Of a stretch of DNA of 64,000 bases, positions 35,588 through 47,302 are shown piece by piece. Under the pieces are notes generated by a model that was given only the letters and a program-made list of their open reading frames with translations, made no database searches and was not told where the DNA came from. The DNA lies in the NCBI RefSeq assembly GCF_027244095.1, contig NC_069662.1, positions 13,790,501 to 13,854,500 of the forward strand, given 5' to 3'. The number at the start of each line of letters is the position of its first letter. Position 1 is the stretch's first letter. The translations under genes were made by a program, and so were the position numbers. This stretch comes from Hemicordylus capensis (lineage: Eukaryota; Chordata; Lepidosauria; Squamata; Cordylidae).

Positions 35588-38500
35588 GTGAGTAGTGCGT
35601 CTTTTGATTTAGTGGTTGTATTGGGTCTTTAAGGTAGGGCTGATCTAATGTATGCCTATGTGGTTTAAATTATTCTAGTGGAGATTCGTTATCAGTGGGA
35701 GCTTCTGATATGCCTCGCATGCAGGCTGCAGCATCTAGCCATGGTGTGTGAATGGACCTTAGCAAATCTAATAGCACAGTCTGATCGTTAATCATTTGCA
35801 TTCCCAATCTCCTGGGTTTGATCTCTGGCATCTCCAGGCACGGCTGGGAAACTGCTCTGTCTTAACCAGATTCACTGCCAGTCCCAATAAAGAACAGTGA
35901 CCTAGCTAGACCAATGGCCTGATTCAATATAAGGCAACTTGATATGCTTGCATGTCCATATATCATACCAAGCACAATGAATTCCAAGGGGGTTTATTCA
36001 CGTGTATTCAGATGTATGTGAACCAACACTATTCCTAGGGTTCTAGATTGCTAACTCAACCATCAAAAGTCACAACAGTCTCAGGAAGCCATTTCCAGCT
36101 GACAGTTGGTCAGGAGTCGTATTTTCAAATTTCCAGTTTTAAATAGCTTTTCTCTATTTTGGTTAGAAGTGGGACAATCATCCTCTACTCCTGCTTCCCC
36201 TGAGTGGAGGATGTCTTTGAAGCTCTATTAGATAGACAGTCAAAACCTCTGAAAGGACATTTAGCAGCACAGTATAGCTCAACATTGCCTGGAAAAAGAA
36301 ACTGGCAGGCATACAGAACAAGGATGCAGAGGGGCAGGGAGAAAGCAGCTAAATAGAACTGGTGCAGTAGGGAAGCAGCAATTTATTAGACCCTTCCCTT
36401 CCACAGGAAGCCCTCTGGGCCACCTGAAAATCTGCACAGCCCTCTGGGAGATATTTTCTGGTGGAACACCTGAAGAGAGGGCTTTGGGGGGAAGGGGAAT
36501 GGGCAGAAAATTGCTGCTTCCCTGCTGAGCAGGTGCAGTTAGTTCGGAAGTTCTGTTAGATAGCTTTCTTGCTGCACCACTGAATCCTTTCTCTCTATGT
36601 CAGCAACATTCCCCGGTGTTTGGGCACAACCTTTGTGGTTGTCCGTGCTCTGGAGATAGCATTTGTGCTAATGTTATAGGTGTTCAGCTGTGTATGCAGG
36701 GAACAGGGGACAGAGAGGACCTCATTCAGGTCTGTCATAATGCTCCCTCTCTCCCCTGCCAAGCAGTTATTATGCTGGTGTATGGTGGAGCGGTGGAGGT
36801 TTGCATCTAGACAGACGATGGATAATACCCACTTTATTCCTTTCCAATGGTTCTTTCCAGATCATGACTCTATTCCTGCCTCCCCTGAGTGGAGGCTGTC
36901 TTTGAAGCTCTATTAGACAGAGAGTCAAAACCTCTGAAAGGAAAATCAGACACACCAATTCTCTGCAGGAATATTGATTGGTATTGCTACATCTTTCACA
37001 TTAACCTATGGTCTTAGGAACTCACCCTCATATTGTCCAAATGGAGAGGATGCCACTTTTTCTTTATTAAGGGCAGTGGCATCTCTAAGACCTCCTTTGT
37101 CATACAGCTATATCACAAATGGCGATAGTGGGGTATAGATCAGTGGTAGAGCATCTTTTTTGCATGCAATGGGTCCCAGGTTCAATCCATGACACCTCCA
37201 GGTAGGGCTGGGAAAGACGCCAGCCTGGAACTTTGGATAGCCAACACCAGTCAATGTGGACACTACTGAGCAATAGTCTGACTCGGATTAGAGCAGTTTC
37301 CTATGTCCCTAGGAATTCATGAAGGGGAGTTTTCTCCCAATGGCTGCATATCAACAATAGGGAAAGATGTACTGGCTGCATATCTGTATGTCAGAAAAAA
37401 TATACAGTTGTGCTTAAAGTCATTCAACTATGTTTGTTTATTTAACACATTTGTATACCGCCCCAAATGCAAGTCTCTGGGCGGTTTACAACAAAACAAT
37501 AAAAACAACCAATAAAAAGATTAAAACATTTCAACCATTAAAATTTAAAATGTTAAAACTATTAAAAACACAATCAAACTATTATATGTTGTCTTCCATA
37601 CTTGCAAGCAGAATATACATAAATGCAATAGATTTTTTTGCTGATCTATGCATGTAAAACTACATTAACATCTCATTGCAGTTTAATTTCTAAAAATTAC
37701 CAGCATGTTCTTACCTTCATCTTTGCAATTCAAGAGATCAACAGGAATGACCATCTCTTACCCAATATCACACTGGGATTCGAAATCTATGACAATGCTT
37801 TCAATCCGCTGAGAGCCGTTGGGAACACTCTGCAGTTCCTCTTCACAGGGCAGGGGAATCCCTTCAATTACAACTGTGATGGGAAGCAGCAGCTAGTCCT
37901 TGCCATTGGTGGGCTAACCTCTCCAAATTCCATGCAGATGGCCAGTGTCTTCAATACCTACAAGATCCCACAGGTATGTCTGTTCCTAGCAATGACTAGC
38001 TGTAGTCATTCAGAAATGGCTATGTTCCTGAGGTAGCTCAGTTTGGAAGCAGCTTTTGAGAAGACAAGGCTTCCTTGTCTGGAGGAGGAAAACGTCTGTT
38101 TTCTTTCCTAAAGAAGAAAGCAAGAGGGCAAGCAAACCAACCAACAAGGGGAAAGGAGAAGGTAAGTTTGTTAGGGTTAGTCTTTTATAGGGTTTAATTT
38201 CTGGCTGTACCCCTACTAATAGTGCAAAGAGGGACCTTTTAGATGTGGTGATTCTCTTTATTTAGCAGAGGGAGAGTAACTGGCCCGATCCAACCACAGC
38301 ACAGTATCTTCAATGACTGTTGCTGATGTCTATATTTCTTTTTAGATTGTGAGCCGTTCAGGGACAGGGATCCATCTTATTTATTGATTGATTATTTCTC
38401 TATGTAAACCACTCTGGATAATTTCGCTGAGAAATGGTATATAGATATTTGTTGTTGTTGGCTGGCTAGGGGTTCATTTTTGACAGGGCAGTTTCAATTT

Positions 38501-39400
38501 CAGTTTCAGTTGTGCCTAGAGAGAAAATGGGTGGGGATTAGCTACCGCTATGCTCTGAAGGTGGCTCTTTTTGGAAGCCACCCTTGAGAAGACAATGCTG
38601 ATACAAGGGCAGTTTTTCTTTTTGGAGATCTGTGAGCAGGAGCTTGGTAACAGACATCAAATGAGTTTTGTGAGGGGTTTAGTAGGTAAGTTGCATGTGG
38701 GCCCAGAAGTGGTCTCCCTTTATCAGAAACGAGACACCAAGCATGAGAAGGTGAGTACTGCCCCACTTTTGTAACTTTCCTGGAGGAAGAGATTGATACA
38801 TTTAATTAGATGATGATTGCAGCTTAGATCAATCTGTGAAGGAATCAATCTCCATGTCTGCATTCACACAGAACATGAAACCGGAGGTGAAGTGACCTCC
38901 AGTTTCAAAAACTGTATGTCTGAATGTGGACAACCACAGTTTCAACAGAAAATGAAGTTGCGGTTTTCCTCCCCTGAGAATGATTTGCACTTTTGGTTTG
39001 TAATGAGGACTACCACCTGTACAGTTCCACCTGAGGACTTGGAACCACAGTTCCAAACCACAGTTTGTTATATGCAAATGAAGCCACTATATTCTAAACT
39101 CTAAATAACCAATAAAACCAGTTATGAAGCAAAAATGCCTGCAGAAGAGGGGGTGCCTCCCAGAGTGTGACTATCTGCCTGAGGTGCAGAAGTTGTGGGT
39201 GTGCGTTCGGTGCAAAGAGCTCCTGACTCTCAGGTAACAAGTGCAAAGAGCTCCTGGCTCTCAGGTAACAAGTGCATTCTCTTGAAGCCAAGATGGCGGA
39301 CCTGGAGAAGCTCAGGGAAGCAGAGAGGTTTGTGAATGAGACCCTCAGGAATGTGATAGAGGCATCCTATTCCGATGCTGACAGCTCCTCTACTCTCATA

Positions 39401-39443
<43 letters not shown>

Positions 39444-42400
39444 AATTCAATTTCTATACCGCACTTCCAAAAATGGCTCAGGGCAGATTACACAGAGAAA
39501 TAATAAATAAATAAATAAGATGGCTCCCTGTCCCCAAAGGGCTCACATTCTAAAAAAAAATATGAGATAGAAACCAGCAACAGTCACTGGACGTACTATG
39601 CTGGTGGTGGATACGGCCAGTTACTCTCCCCCTGCTAAATAAAGAGAATCACCACAGTGAAAGGTGCCTCTTTGCTCAGTTAGCAGGGGATGAAAATCTT
39701 AGGGATGCAGGCCATCAGTCTGAAGAATAGAGGAATGCTCTCTTAGAAGGGACACCTTCCTTGGGTAATGCTCCCAAATCCTCTCACACATAGGATACTC
39801 CTCCGGGGATTGGGGGCCTCCTAGTAGTGGGGAATTTGATAATTAGGAACTGGGGAAGGGGAAGAAGAGTGCAACAAAGATGATCAGGGGCATGGTGCAC
39901 CTTTCTTATAAGGTAAGTCTACAGTGTCTGGGGCTTTTTAGTTTGGAAAAGGGGTGGCTATGGGGAGACATGATGGAGATTTATAAAATTATGCATGGAG
40001 GAGAGAGAGTTGACAGAGAGAAATCTTTCTCCCTCTCTAACAAATCTCATGGGTCTGAAGGCCAGGTAAAATAGGACCAACTAAAGGAAGTCATTTTTCA
40101 CAGAGCAGAAAATTAATCTATGGAATTCTTTGCTATGGGATGTGGCAAATATAGAACCAAAAACTAAAAGGCATGCCTCTTGCCAGTTGGCTTCTCAGAG
40201 GCATCTGGTAGGCCACTGTGTGAAACAGCAAGGCTGTTCTTATGTTCTTGAATGGAAAAGTTTTCATCCCCTTCCAAGTTCTTAGAGTGTTTTCTCAAAA
40301 AATTAAGGAATAATTACTCAGTCCGCTGTGCAATGTCTTGTTTTCAATACATTATTATTGTCATTTTCTTTCAATATTAGGGCCACAACTCCACTGAACA
40401 CATTTTCTTTCAAACTGTGTTTCAACCTTGCCCCAGCTTTCACTTTCAAGTGGGAATAGTCTTTAATGTTTCTTCATCCTGTTTAGAATCCTATCCCAGT
40501 ATAAGACTCAATGGTACCAGTAGTTCCGACTCAAAATAGAAGTATTGTCTTATCTGAAATATTTGATGGAAGCTGAAATTTAGTGAATTGAAGAAGTAAT
40601 ACCTTGTTCAAGAACAAAGGGATGTCCTTGTAATACTGTTTTTAAAAAACAAAAAACAATTTCCCCCTATTTTAGCTGAGTTATGGATCTTTTGACCCTG
40701 TGCTAAGTGATCAAACCCGGTTCCCTTTTTTCTTCCGGATGGTTCCAAGTGAAGACCTTCAATATATTGGGATTATTTTTCTGCTGAAGCATTTCAAGTG
40801 GAATTGGATCGGTCTGCTCACATCAGATGATGACAGTGGAGAAACATTTCTTCAAAATATGAGACCAAGACTTCTCCAGAGCAATATTTGTATTGCTTTG
40901 GCACAATGCATTCCAAAAGTAACAAGTCACACATTAAATACACACACTAAAAAAATGCTGAAGAAGATAGCTTCTGCTGTCTGGAAGGAAGCAAAGATGA
41001 ATGTGGTTCTTGTCTATGGGGATAGTCATTCTATGGAGGGTTTACGAATGATCTTAGAATCCTACGAATTTCATCCTAAGCTTCCATTGCAGAGAGTGTG
41101 GCTCATAACTGCTCATTGGGATTGCACAACTCTTTCTTCATGGGATAAATTCACAAGGAAATCCTTCAATGGTTCTTTGTCATTCACACTTCACACAAAA
41201 GTAGTTCCAGGATTTCAGGACTTCCTGCAGAGCATAAATCCATACCAGTCTATGGTCTATTTCATCCATCAGTTCTGGTCATATGCATTTCTCTGTTCAC
41301 TCCCAAAGCATGGCTTTTATGTTCCAAATCAAGACAACTGCACTGGGGAGGAGAAACTGGGGAGCCTCCCTGAATCTGTGCTTGAAATGGGCATGTCTGG
41401 GCAGAGCTATAACATCTACAATGCTGTTTATGCTGTAGCACATGCTCTCCATTCTGTGTATTCACCGAAAGCTAAACAGAAAGAAATGGAGAAACACGGG
41501 GGAAAGAGTCTTCTGTTACGGCCTGTATGTGTTTCCTCCTCCTTGTTTGCATTTCACTTCTCATTGCATTAGTTCATAACTCATAATAGCAGTTCTGTGA
41601 TATAATGTCTGATTGCGACATGCAGTTCCTGACATCCTGACTAACAAAGCACTGGTGAAGCAGTGTGAGGTAGCTTAGGCTGAGAGAGAAGAAACACCCA
41701 GAATCACCCATGAACTTCATGGCTAAATGGAGATTTGAATCTGAATTTGAAAAATTCAATTGGAAATCAAATCAAATTGCCCTTTTATGGGGTGACACAA
41801 TTATTATGCTTTTCAAAAAAAATAAATTTCAGGAAGCAAACATCAAACATCTTGTAAATGTTTATCAAACATCTTTTAAATGTTTATTCAATATTCAGTA
41901 TTGTTTGATGTTTTAATTTATATGTGAATATTCACTGCTGTAAGATCCTGTAATATTCTTCAACAAATATTGCTATTGCCTCCATTGGCTTGCTACCAAT
42001 ATAAACATGCTTAAAGGTATATTCCTGATAGGTATATAGTATTTCTTCTCAGTGACATCTTCCAGTTGGTGATCAAGGGATTTGTGGTTAAAGTGATAAT
42101 CTTAATGCAATTTTCCACAATTTGACCCAGGGTGTGAACTTTTTCTCCTCCCAATTAGCTTCATGCTTTTCTGAGCAATATCCATTTCAACAATAGTGCT
42201 GGGGAAGAAATCTTTTTTGATGAGGAAGGGAGCCTGCCATCAGGATACGATATCATCAACTTGGTCACATTCCCCAATGACACCTTCCAGAAAGTCCAAA
42301 CTGGAAGGATGGATCCCCTGGCTCGTGAAGGAAAAAGGTTCACCATGAATGCAAGTGCTACTGTATGGAACCACAAGTTTAAAGAGGTATGGAGACCTGT

Positions 42401-44917
42401 CCCGCCTCACCTTGCTAGGTTCCCTGACTTTAAGGGGTTTTCTCACAACCCAGCTCCAATATCAGGAGTCAAGAGGGTTGGGAGGGAGAAATGGGCTGAA
42501 AGGAATGGAGTGCCCTGATGGGGGATGCTCTGTTTCTCTCCTCTGGGCAATGCTCCAGGAGTCTCAGATTGAGGACTCCAGCAGTAGGGTCCAGGTGACT
42601 TCCCCCCACCCCCGAAAGAGGAAATTTTCAGCCTGACCCCAGACTTGCCTTGACCATGTTTGATGCCTCTGACCTCTTTTTGTCTGCCTGCAGTCAGACC
42701 CAACTTGGCTTTTGCCTGGTTCAGGGAGTAGACCCTGAATATTTGGATATTTGGTTTTGAGAATAATAGAAGTGGGGGGAAATCAGAACATACTTCCTTG
42801 TTGTTCCTGTTAGATGCAACCCCGTTCCCAGTGTGTCGATAGCTGCTATCTTGGATCCAGCAGGATTGCGCAGCAGGGAAGACAAGTTTGTTGCTATGAT
42901 TGTGCTCAGTGTCCTGCGGGAAGGATTTCAATACAGACTGGTAAAAATATGTATATTGAGAAACCAAATCCAAATGTTTAAAATTCTCTATCTTATTTTC
43001 TACATCAGATAGATGACTGAATTTCTCAACATACTTCTGTTGAACTCAAGTACCCTCTGTGCACTACACCTCCACTCACCATGGGCCACCCCAGCACCCC
43101 CCAAGTGCAGTTATGGGGCTGCTGAAACCTCCATTATTCCCTACTGAGAAAAACCTTAAAGACGCGTAAACTTCAAAAATCACTTTAAAATGATCCCTTT
43201 GCCCAATTCCTTTGAAATAATTCTGGTAGCTTACTTGCCCCCTTTGGACACTACCACCCACCACACTCCACCCTGGGCCACCCGTTTCCCCACAATGTGA
43301 AGAGATGCATTTGCTGAAACCTCCATCATTCCCTATTGAAAAGAACCTTAAAGACACTTAAATTTTAAAAATCACATTAAAAAAAAAAATCAGCCCTTTT
43401 CCCAATTCCTTAGAAATAATTCTGGTAGCTTCCTTGCCATCACTAGGCACTACCACCAACTATACTCCACCCTCGGCCATCCATTTCCCCCTGACATGAA
43501 GGAGAAAATCTTAAAGATGTGTGAACTTCAAAAAAATCACCAAAAATCAGCCATTTGCTCATCTCCTCTGAAATTTGAGTGGTAGCCTCCACCCATTAGG
43601 CACTTCCATCCCATACCACTCTTTTGGCTCCAGGACCAGTTTTTTGGATGATAATAAGTTCATATTCAGATTTGGATTAATTCGGAACCGAATCGAATCT
43701 AGGGTGATTTGGATGGGTATGATTTGGATCCGAAATGAAACAGGTGTGTTTTGATTTAGGTCCAAAATCAAACATCAAATATCCATAATGCACACCCCTA
43801 GTGTAGATCACAGATAAAATGAAATAAATCATTAAATTAAAAAACTGTAAGAACAGCAAAAATAAGAGCAGCTTAAAATCTATCAACGTCACATGAGAGG
43901 GAGCAAACGTTAACAACTCGGTCTGTAGTAAAACAAGACAGTCAGCAGATTCCAGTTAAAGTTGAACAATGTTTGTTTATCTTGGCAAAACAAAGACTTT
44001 GTTGATGTATTTCAGATGCAGACCAGTGTGAGATGTGCCCAGAAGATCAATGTCCAAATGAGAAACAGGATCAATGCATCCCCAAAAGAATAACTTATTT
44101 ATCCTATGGAGAACCATTGGGAGCGGTTTTGATTTCTTTTGCTCTTTTGTTTTCCCTGATCACCTTTGCTGTGATTGGGATCTTTGTTCTGCTCCGCAAA
44201 ACTCCCATTGTGAAAGCCAATAACTGGAGCATTACCTGTACGCTACTCTCCTCTCTGCTGCTTTGCTTTCTCTGCTCCTTCCTATTCATTGGTCAGCCTA
44301 GGAAGGTGACATGCCTCCTCAGACAAACCGTGTTTGGCATCACCTTTACTGTTGCTCTTTCTTCTGTGTTGGCCAAAACCATCACTGTCGTTCTGGCCTT
44401 CCTGGCCACCAAGCCGGGAAACAGGTTGAGGAGATGGATAGGGAAGAGGCTGGCAGTATCGGTCATCATTCTCTGTTCACTTATTCAAACTGGAATCTGT
44501 GCTGTGTGGCTGGCAACCACTCCCCCTTTCCCAGAGTTTGACATGCACTCTCAGATCAGTGAGATCATTGTGCAATGCAATGAAGGCTCAAACACCATGT
44601 TCTACATCGTCCTGGGCTACATGGGTTTTCTGGCCATCATCAGCTTCACTGTGGCCTTCCTTGCGAGAAAGTTACCAGATAGCTTTAATGAAGCCAAGCT
44701 GATCACCTTCAGCATGCTGGTCTTTTGCAGTGTTTGGGTGACCTTTGTCCCAAGCTACTTGAGCACCAAGGGGAAATACATGGTGGCTGTGGAGGTCTTC
44801 TCCATCATGGCCTCTAGTGGTGGACTGTTGAGTTGTATCTTCCTTCCCAAATGCTACATTATGATTCTTAGACCTGATCTGAACACCAGAGAGCAACTGG
44901 TTAGGAAACGATATTGA
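35382..44917 (+). CDS. V2R copy 3, complete vomeronasal type-2 receptor gene
   Basis: The only whole gene in the window. Join: 35382-35587, 37682-37973, 40676-41524, 42159-42386, 42814-42940, 44016-44917. The sum is 2604 nt, giving 867 residues and a stop, with every junction AG/GT and in phase. Layout: signal peptide about 1-16; Venus-flytrap ligand-binding domain about 40-520; cysteine-rich domain 526-588 with C532, C536, C551, C552, C555, C558, C572, C575, C580 and C588; 7TM 602-852; short tail ending RKRY. Length and six-exon structure are standard for V2Rs. As known for the family, it would sit on dendrites of vomeronasal neurons and couple to Go after binding peptide or protein cues. 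The start codon was chosen as the ATG directly before the hydrophobic [12 protein letters not shown]. An upstream in-frame ATG at 35340 would add 14 residues. Confidence 0.88.
35770..35950 (+). repeat. Diverged tRNA-derived SINE
   Basis: Has a B-box-like gggtttgatctctgg, a body with catctccaggcacggctggg and a tail gcctgattcaatataaggc. This is the same plan as the SINE at 37125 but more mutated. Its paralogue is at about 55450-55650. Confidence 0.65.
37125..37305 (+). repeat. tRNA-derived SINE
   Basis: A-box tagatcagtggtagagc and B-box ggttcaatcc are well kept. The tail has ctgactcggattagagc. Orthologous to 97-288 and about 56770-56957. Confidence 0.78.
37682..37973 (+). CDS. V2R copy 3 exon 2
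   Basis: 292 nt, residues 69-166. It reads [36 protein letters not shown] and [19 protein letters not shown] up to KIPQ, between attgcag and gtatgt. Confidence 0.9.
37974..40675 (+). other. Intron 2 of V2R copy 3
   Basis: Same repeats as in copy 1: an antisense SINE-like repeat (about 38080-38450), a GAT microsatellite of about 13 triplets (about 39402-39443), a sense SINE-like repeat (39440-39700) and a CR1-type tail (39860-40260). A 36-bp piece (gtgcaaagagctcctg...) is duplicated at about 39209-39275. Nothing coding is seen. Confidence 0.65.
40676..41524 (+). CDS. V2R copy 3 exon 3 (main ligand-binding exon)
   Basis: 849 nt, residues 167-449, open throughout. It begins [16 protein letters not shown] and includes [33 protein letters not shown] and [18 protein letters not shown]. 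The exon ends ...LLLRP before gtatgt. An apparent ORF reading on to 41572 runs into the intron and should be cut at the donor. Confidence 0.92.
42159..42386 (+). CDS. V2R copy 3 exon 4
   Basis: 228 nt, residues 450-525, phase 0 on both sides. It starts [17 protein letters not shown] and ends [10 protein letters not shown] before gtatgg. Confidence 0.92.
42814..42940 (+). CDS. V2R copy 3 exon 5 (cysteine-rich domain)
   Basis: 127 nt, residues 526-567 plus one base. It encodes [11 protein letters not shown] and [16 protein letters not shown]. Acceptor ctgttag, donor gtaaaa. Confidence 0.9.
42941..44015 (+). other. Shortened intron 5 of V2R copy 3
   Basis: Only about 1.1 kb, against 5.0 kb in copy 1 and 6.5 kb in copy 2. 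The join at about 43051 (gaactcaagtac then cctctgtgcac) corresponds to a deletion from about 6087 to 10246 of copy 1. It removed the LINE, the tandem units and most of the foldback, and left the right end of the compound repeat (to about 43800). Confidence 0.8.
44016..44917 (+). CDS. V2R copy 3 exon 6 (7TM domain)
   Basis: 902 nt, residues 568-867 and TGA. Transmembrane segments at about 602-627, 637-659, 667-696, 713-734, 761-784, 795-817 and 823-852. TM3 has [10 protein letters not shown] and extracellular loop 2 has IIVQCNEG, giving the class C disulfide. The end is [18 protein letters not shown]. Confidence 0.94.
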
Positions 44918-45330
44918 GACACTGGACTCTTTCTGCCTTTTCTAGTTCTTCAACACCATGTCTCTCATCATTATATTCCCATATTAGTAGTGAAGGAAGA
45001 CGTAGATTAGATAATACAGTCAACATGGGTGGTATCAGTGACTAAGTCTTTGTGGTATTGAGACAATGGAGGGAACTGTGGAAGAGCTGCTTGAACAATG
45101 AGCCATATTACACAGCTCTGGCACTGCTTTGAAGGACACAGCAGCCCTGCAGCACCATGTGTCCAGAATGCAGCACTGGATGTCAGCCAGCCTACAGTGT
45201 GGGCCACAGACTAATAGTTCTCTCAAAGAAGGGAGATAACTGTAGACAGGCTTATACTTAAGGTTAGGTGAAAAAAGAATGGCTGACAACCAGACTAACG
45301 CAGTGTGTGGCAATCAAATGAAGCACGTGT

Positions 45331-45900
45331 GTTTGACATGCATTCCGCATTCATCCAGATCATGGTGTAGTGCAATGAAGGGTCTGTTACATGGGTTTTC
45401 TGGCCATCATCAGCTTCACTGTGGCCTCCCTTGCTAGAATGTTACTGATGGATTTAAATTTATTTATTTATTTATTTATTATTTAACGTATTTTTATACC
45501 GCCCAAAACTTACGTCTCTGGGTGGTTTACAACAAGATAAAAACAAAAGTAAAACATTAGTTAAAAACAAAAACAAGAAATTTTAAACAAAATTTAAAAT
45601 TTTTGAAACAATATTCTAAAAACAACATTTAAACAATTTAATGAAGCCAAGCATATCACCTACAGCATGCTGGTCTTCTGCAGTGTTTGCATGTCCTTTG
45701 TTCCAAACTACTTGAGCACCATAGAGAAATACATGGTGGCTGTAGAGGTCTTCTCCATCTTGGCCTCTAGTGGTGGACTGTTGAGTTGTATCTTCCTCCC
45801 CAAATGCTACATTATTATTCTTAGACCTGATCTGGACACCAGAGAGCAGTTTGTATGGGGAAAGAATTGTGGCATTGAAGTCTTTGGTTGTTTTTGTTGA
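45331..45900 (+). pseudogene. Degenerate V2R exon-6 fragment 3
   Basis: Third copy of the satellite fragment. A TM5-side piece, an L2-like tail (about 45460-45640), then an open stretch [18 protein letters not shown] to [32 protein letters not shown] and TGA. It is more like the fragment after copy 1 (shared [11 protein letters not shown]) than that after copy 2. Confidence 0.85.
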
Positions 45901-46362
45901 GTAATTTCCTCCTATTCCTCCTATGTATTATTTTATTTATTATTTATTATTAAAACTTTTATACTGCCCTTCCAAAAGTCCCAGGGTGGTTTACATTAAA
46001 ACACCATTAAAATCAGTTAATAATTAAAACAAAAATTATAAAGCATAAAACAATGATTAACAATTAAAAACATTGTCAAATAGCAATTAAATAATCAGAA
46101 CCATTTAAAAACAAGTTTTAAAAAGCTGAGAAAGCCTGGTTGAAGAGATGTTTTTTCAGAAGTTGTTTAAAAATTGCCAGAGATGAGGAGGCTCACATTC
46201 CAACAGGGAGCGCATTCCACAATATCGGGGCAGCAGCCAAGAAGACCCATCTCTGTGTAGCCACCAAATGAGTTGGCAGTAACTGGAGACGTACCTCCTC
46301 ATAGCGAAGAAGATGCTCTCTTAAATACCCAGGGCCTAAGCCGTTTAGGGCTTTATAAGTTA

Positions 46363-47302
46363 CTAGTATTTTGAAGCCCGTTATAATAACGGGCGCTAGC
46401 CTTTTCCTCTCCCCTTTACTGTTTTTTTTAAAAAAAATACTGACGACGCCGTTGCCGCCGAAGTCCCACCCTCCCTCCCTCCCAACTTCCGAAACCACCT
46501 TACCCCGGCCCGTGACAGTTGAGAAAAGAAAGACCTAAATTGAAGAGGGACAGAGGAGCTCACAAGCAGTGCTCCTCCCTCTGCAAAGCCTCTTTCCGAA
46601 CTGGCGCTTGGGGCGGAAAGGACGCCTCTTGCGTCCTTTCGGCCCCAAGCGCCAGTTCGGGCAGAGCCTTTGCAGAGGGAGGAGCACTGCTTGCGAGCTC
46701 CTCTCTCCCTCTTCAATTTAGGTCTTTCTTTTCTCAACTGTCACGGGCCGGGGTAAGGTGGTTTCGGAAGTTGGGAGGGAGGGAGGGTGGGACTTTGGCA
46801 GCAGCAGCGGCGGCAGCATTTTTACTTTTCGTTTTCTTCGGCCTTCGCTCGGCCCCCGGTCCCGGCCTCCGTCTCCCTGGGCCGGTCTGGACCTCCGCCG
46901 CCATTCCCCCTCCCGCCACCCACCGCGGCCCGTGTCTCTGGCCCGGCCGGCCACCCAGGGCTCCGGCGGGCCCGCCACCCACCGCCACCGTGGCTCCAGC
47001 AGGCCCACTGCCGCCGCCCGCGGCTCCAGCCGGGCCCTCCGCTGCCCGGGGCCTCTCCCTTGTTGCCGCGGCATGTCCTCTGGCCAAGGCGGCGGCGGCC
47101 AATGTCCCCCAGCGCCGCTCACTCGGCTTCTTCGGGGCGGCCGCTTCTGGCCACCCAAGATGGCCACCGGCTGCCAGTGATCGTGTCTCCCTGGCTCTGT
47201 TCTGCGCATGCGCTCCGCGCATGCGCAGAACAGGCCAGGGAGGCACGGACACATGCTTGGTGTCCGTCCACGGACGGACACCAAGGGTTTTATTATAGAG
47301 GA
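46363..47302 (-). mobile_element. Non-autonomous Helitron
   Basis: Read on the minus strand, it begins TCCTCTATAATAAAACCC and ends CTAG. A 19-nt perfect hairpin (gcccgttat-a-ataacgggc, 46376-46394) lies nine bases before the CTAG terminus. It sits exactly between A and T of the target: flanks gctagtta and taacttat rejoin to the uninterrupted LINE sequence seen near 25205. There is no target duplication and no terminal inverted repeat. All are defining Helitron traits. No Rep/helicase frame is visible, so it depended on another element. Length is 940 bp, very G/C- and CpG-rich inside. Confidence 0.9.
46461..46795. repeat. 165-bp-arm inverted repeat with 5-nt spacer inside the Helitron
   Basis: The left arm 46461-46625 (starts aagtcccaccctccctcc, ends ggaaaggacgc) is matched by the right arm 46631-46795 (starts gcgtcctttcgg, ends gagggtgggactt), with few mismatches. 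The mirrored open frames on the two strands (MRKERPKLKR... both ways) are a by-product of this symmetry, not genes. Confidence 0.88.

Larger units (their letters stand above)
35588..37681 (+). other. Intron 1 of V2R copy 3
   Basis: Contains an old tRNA-derived SINE (about 35770-35950), a younger one (37125-37305) and an L2-like tail (37415-37585). Between them (35950-37120) the sequence aligns with copy 4 but I recognise no feature. Open frames such as 36616-36916 are shared with copy 4 only at the DNA level and diverge in length. Confidence 0.6.
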
